A DNA stretch of 64,000 nt from Anagrus nilaparvatae. Taxonomy: Eukaryota; Arthropoda; Insecta; Hymenoptera; Mymaridae. Shown one piece after another: positions 59,328 through 64,000 of the stretch. Each line of letters begins with the position of its first letter. The stretch's first letter is position 1. Location of the stretch: the NCBI GenBank assembly GCA_022575985.1, contig JAKSXM010000228.1:806001-870000 (forward strand), given 5' to 3'. The notes under the pieces were generated by a model. It did no database searches. It was not told the origin of the DNA and saw only the letters and a program-made list of their open reading frames with translations. A program made the position numbers and the translations under genes.

Positions 59328-61917
59328 TCTAATATACTTTTTTTACGTGTATATATTAATAAACACACGTATATTTGCAAAAAAAAACTTGAAATGTTTA
59401 TAAAAAAAAATACACTTTTTTTTTTTTATTAATTTTCTATTTTTTTTTATTCAACTTTCGAACAAGTTTAAAAAGTTGTAAAAGTTTAATACTTTCAATA
59501 ATAGGCTTTTTTTTAGAAATAATAATGATAAAAAAAATGTATTTAATTACTATAATTTCTTCATTAAATTTGTGTGTGTGTGTTAGTTGTAAAAGACGTA
59601 AATAGTTATTAGATAAAATGTTATTTCTTGGGGTATTGACATTTTGTTGAAGAAATTGTTGCAGATCAGAAAATTTATTCGTTACAAGGGTTTCTGCTTA
59701 TTTTATCCGTTATTTGTGGTTTATATCAAAACAACTTTGTTCTGTCTATAAAATTTGATATTTAGATACATTGCCAAATACTAAAGAGGATTCGAAATTT
59801 AGTATCGCCAATAAAAACCTAAAAGTTTCTTAGATGACATAAAAAATCTTTGATGGCATTAAAAATTCACAATTTTGATTATATCCTGCACTGCGAGGTT
59901 TCCTAAAGCGAGAAACCGTATCGGTGGTCTGTGAATTCGACAGTTAAAATCATAAATAATCGAGTAAATAATAATAAATTTTTTAAATATATCTCACACA
60001 CACGTCTATTAATGATTAGTCCCCAAGAAATAATTCACATAAAATTTTTTTTTTAGATACTTTCAACTTTCTTATTAAGTACCGGTTATATTTACTCATG
60101 TAATTTTTTTTATTTTTATTTTTCTTTTACAATTAAATATTTTCACAAGATTTATTTTATGAATGCGATTTCACGAATCATTTTTTCGTTAAATATTTTC
60201 TTGAATTCCGATTTTTTGTTTGAGCAAGTTTGGAGTATTGAATTTTAATATGCATTATTCGAATTTTATTTGTATGCCACACAGAAAAATTTCTGAATAA
60301 GAATTAGTGAAAAAAGTTTCTAATTTTAATCATTACGGTCTTGTCGGTTCATTAATTTTAGATAAAAAATGATAATTTTGGTCATTGCTTCGGTTCTAAG
60401 TAGTAAAATCAAAGTAAAAGTCTTTTTAGAAAATATTAAAATTAAGGCTTTATCGATAATCAAGTATTGGTAGTGAAAAATGTATGAAATCGGTTGGTCG
60501 GTGTTTTTCGAGAAAAAAAAGTGGATTGTTATATTGTTAGTTTTCAAAATTAGTAAATGATTTTTTGACTATTTTTTATCTTGATTATTGAAGTTATCAC
60601 CCATTATGTTTTTTTTTTAAATATTTTACGCAATTTATCGACCTTATTGGGCAATTTATTTGCTGCATTTGATTTGGTGGTTTCGACCCTATGCTGTCAG
60701 GTCACTGTACTTTTTTTAAGTAATATTTTAAAATTTAATTTTTTCAAAAAACTCAAGTTATTTTGATCCGAGATATTTAATGGTGCATAAAATTCAACGA
60801 TATAAATTAAAATAACAAAAATAAATAATAATTAATGAACAAAATGTGATCCCGTACTTAAAAACACGTGTTAACAATTTTCATATAATAAAAATGTCAA
60901 AAACAAGGTTAGAAAAAGTATATAAGCAAATTTAATAATTTTTTAAATAAAAATTCCAATTAACAATTTTGTATTCAAATAAAAAAAAAAAAAAATTAAT
61001 TTTAATATGTCGTTTTATTGGTTAAAATTATAAAATACATTGTATAAACTCTGATAAAAATCTTTTTTAATTTAAAAACACAAATTTAACAACTTGCAAA
61101 ATAATATAAGGTCAAAACATAAAAAAAATTTTTTAAATGATTTTTAAAAATTTTCTTAAAGGCGAGAAAATATGATAATAATAATTATCGTCATCATGTA
61201 AAACTACTCGTTAAAAGAAGGTCAATTTAATATTAAGATTCATTTTTTGTTATTAAACACATACCGAGTTATTTTTTATCGATTTTATTATTGATGGACC
61301 AGATCACGCAAAATTATCATAAATATTATTTTTTTATAGGCAAAAAAAAGAAGAATTTTTATACGAATGACATTGAATTTTTATTAATAGTTCAATATAT
61401 AATCTTGTAAATTACGATATATGAATTCGAACACGCAAATATAATTAAAATTGGTCGTTTTATTTGTATACAAATACGTTTTTTTTTGCAGGTAAATGAA
61501 AATGAAATAAAATAAGTAAACAATTATACACCTTGAAAAATATCTTTAACGTCATTGGTTTAATAGTATAACAATAATATAGTACTATATCCTCCCAGCG
61601 GGTGAAAAGCGATTGATCAATCTATACGTTCCAGACAATTAGTTTTTTGACGCGCGTACAAATTATAGTATTATAAGATTGTAAGATCTCACCAAAAAAT
61701 TGATTCAAAAAAAAAATAAAACGAGTATATATATTGATCGAACATATAAGAAAATCGCACCTACATATATATTTTTTAATTCTATCTCTGTTTTATTTGA
61801 CCTTGGTTATAAAAAAATTACACTACACATAAGAAGAGTATTTTTACGATAGCGTCGTTCGATTTATCGGACGATGAGATTCCGGTCGAAAGACGGATAC
61901 GTACTTTTTTTACAAGT

Positions 61918-62041
61918 ATGTGTGTGTGTGTACTGACGAATTTATAGTATAAGATTATAAGTAGGTACAAACACACACGTACTCAAAATCTCTTTTACCA
62001 AATCACAATGTGTATAATAATGTATATGTGTGTGTGTGTGT
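61918..62041 (+). repeat. GT microsatellites
   Basis: GT runs at about 61918-61931 and 62027-62041, with ACAC on the same strand between them (61970-61977), so the transcript could form a GU/AC hairpin. Confidence 0.7.
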
Positions 62042-64000
62042 CTTTCGCTTATGGAAACTATCAATTTTCCATGGATCGGTTCGCTGAGAGCTATATATAT
62101 ATATGCAAGAACTGCGTGATTTATCGGGCACATCACGACGGAGGCTGATTTTTTTTTATTTTTCTTATTCATCTTTTATATATAAGCGAATTTGTGTTTC
62201 TGGGTATAGGTTGTTTTTGTTGTTTGTTGTTGTTATTGTTGTTACTACTGATGCATTTATATATATAAAAACTATGCACATATATTGAAGAACGATTTTC
62301 ACTTATATTATACTGTTCTTTTTGCTACTTCTCCTTATTGATGTCGTTTTAAAGATATGTGAATTGTTCTTTTTTCAATAAATTTTTTTTACTTTTTTTT
62401 TTGTTTTCTTTTGTATCATTTTTGTATTTTAAAATAGAAATTTTTTTCGTGAAGTTAAAAAGATTTTGAAATTGCTATTTTTTTGTTGTAAAATGTTAAT
62501 GTAAGAAATTGAATGATTTATTGTTAATTTTTTTTTGTTAAAGTTAAAATAACAGATAAATTAATCAAATGTAATAATTTAAAAGACAATAAGATTTTAT
62601 AAATTTAAATTTGATTGTTTTTAGATTTCTTAAGTTTTTGTACAATAGATGATTTATGTAATAATTAATACATTTTATGCTAATTAATTGTATAAGCAAA
62701 TTGATTGTGTCAGAAAAAATAAATATATGTTGAATTAATTGTAATTAACGTTGCACCAAATTTATTAAATCAGTGGGCTATTAAGAAAAACTAGGATAAC
62801 AGATGATTTAGCTACTGTGGTTTATGTTGAAAATTTCTATTTAAGTATTTTGTATGTGCAATATGTGTTAAGATCAAGATATAAGAAAAATAGCACTCTT
62901 TAGTTATCTGTTATCTTTTTTACTGTAAAAAGTAGCCTTGACTAGATTTATTCAGAGCTTATTATCAGAAATCTTTGACCTATTTTCCATGTTTGGTTAA
63001 ATTATAGAGAGTTTTTTTATGTGGTCAAATAATTATATGGAAGAGTTTGGTGGAGTAAACGCTCTTAACTGATGAATATATAGAATTTTTTAATAAAATC
63101 CAGCATCAAATTCCTATTTTGTAAAAATAATAATGACATTTGTAACTTCAACTTTAATTCTAACCACTTAAGGTGAAAAAATTTTCGTGATATGTTATTC
63201 AAAAATAATAATATAATGTTTTAGTTTATTAATAAAATTTTAAAAATTAGTATGCAAACGAATAATCAGCTACTGAAGTGCGGTAGCACATCAATTAAAT
63301 TCAAGTATTTGTAATTGATAATCATAAAATATCATTAAATACTTTAATAGCAAATTTGAATTCATAAAAAAGAAAACAAACCAAAATGGTAATATGATTG
63401 AAAACTTGATATGTATAAAATATTATTCAGGACATGATTGCAGACGAGGCAGAAGTAATCCTGGAAGTAATTCTACATAAATAATTTAACCAATTTATAA
63501 AAGTATAATTTTTTTTACTAAAATACAGTGTGAATTAATTTCTTATATAGAAGTTAAAAGTCTTTTCTCTTTCGAAAAAAGAATGAAGTTTTATTTGTAT
63601 AGCATTTAAGATCTGTTGTTAGCTCTAAGAGTAGTCAAAACGAAGATCTTGATTTTATTTTTAGGTTTTAAATTTTATGCATGGAGTAAAATTGCTCTTA
63701 AAATAAACGAATAAATAGTTAATTTGTTTAAATAATTATATGCAAGAGTTTACTGTAATAAGCGTTTTTAACTAATAGAAATGTAGTTTAAATTTAATAA
63801 TATGCAACATGAATAAAAAAACTAAAAATCTTCTGCCCAGTTTCATAACGGTTTCATACAAAAATAATTGTTATTTATTGATTCGTAATAATACATAAAA
63901 TAACTAAAATAGATAAATTTATAAAATGATTTTAAAACACACTTACACAGACACTGATAATTATACGTAAGTGATGTAGATTAGAGTGATCTATTCAATA

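Larger units (their letters stand above)
39586..64000 (+). other. Outspread intron 1 (at least 24 kb, open at the window end)
   Basis: No second exon is recognisable in the remaining 24.4 kb, so the first intron is at least this long. It fits the very long outspread introns known in flies, which host Adh in Drosophila. Here no nested gene is seen. Contents: AT-rich DNA, microsatellites, foldback elements at 41.3, 43.8, 51.6 and 58.4 kb, a CGATA cluster at 46.2 kb, and a few GC-richer patches (42780-42900, 47150-47240, 47395-47450) that could be enhancers or alternative promoters. Weak transposon-like readings at 52550 and 57690 are not strong enough to call. Confidence 0.7.

Noticed and set aside
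55657..62041. Tandem short repeats as a CRISPR-like array
   Set aside because: They are simple dinucleotide microsatellites, without repeat-spacer structure, in a eukaryotic genome.

Overview
The window is nuclear DNA from an AT-rich insect genome. The coding genes are typical animal genes with GT-AG introns, and most introns are short (about 50-600 bp). A tyrosine decarboxylase, a stand-alone peptidylglycine alpha-hydroxylating monooxygenase and an outspread-type first exon point to insects. The order cannot be fixed by eye. I see no bacterial, organellar or viral gene cluster, no tRNA or rRNA gene and no CRISPR array.

Layout. 1-5.7 kb: a decayed Ty3/Gypsy retrotransposon on the minus strand, broken by a 5'-truncated R1-like LINE on the plus strand. 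5.7-8.9 kb: AT-rich spacer. 8.9-32.1 kb: the gene-rich part, holding eight protein genes: tyrosine decarboxylase (+), ASCC1 (+), cyclophilin H (-), a 14-finger C2H2 protein (-), PHM (+), a 78-residue coiled-coil protein of unknown function (-), a DHRS7-type short-chain dehydrogenase (+) and TMEM11 (-). 33.1-37.0 kb: a 3.8 kb element built of palindromes within terminal inverted repeats. 38.4-64 kb: presumed promoter and 5' leader, first coding exon (39415-39585) and first intron of outspread. That intron runs past the window end and holds only AT-rich DNA, microsatellites and several foldback elements.

The genes do not form one pathway. They cover neurotransmitter synthesis (Tdc), neuropeptide amidation (PHM), RNA and DNA-repair cofactors (ASCC1), splicing (PPIH), transcription (zinc fingers), membrane redox metabolism (DHRS7), mitochondrial shape (TMEM11) and cytoskeleton (outspread). 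Exon joins were made by hand and keep frame through every junction, including six phase-1 or phase-2 joins.

The most unusual content is non-coding: at least seven long foldback (palindromic) elements with no transposase. They include a 1.6 kb palindrome carrying a recurring CC-ATAATAGG motif, a 3.8 kb nest of two abutting palindromes, and two elements (PHM intron and outspread intron) that share a core. I found no convincing new protein-based system. The best candidates for undescribed biology are these foldback families, a compact GC-richer hairpin at 26.2 kb, and a few small coding-like stretches.
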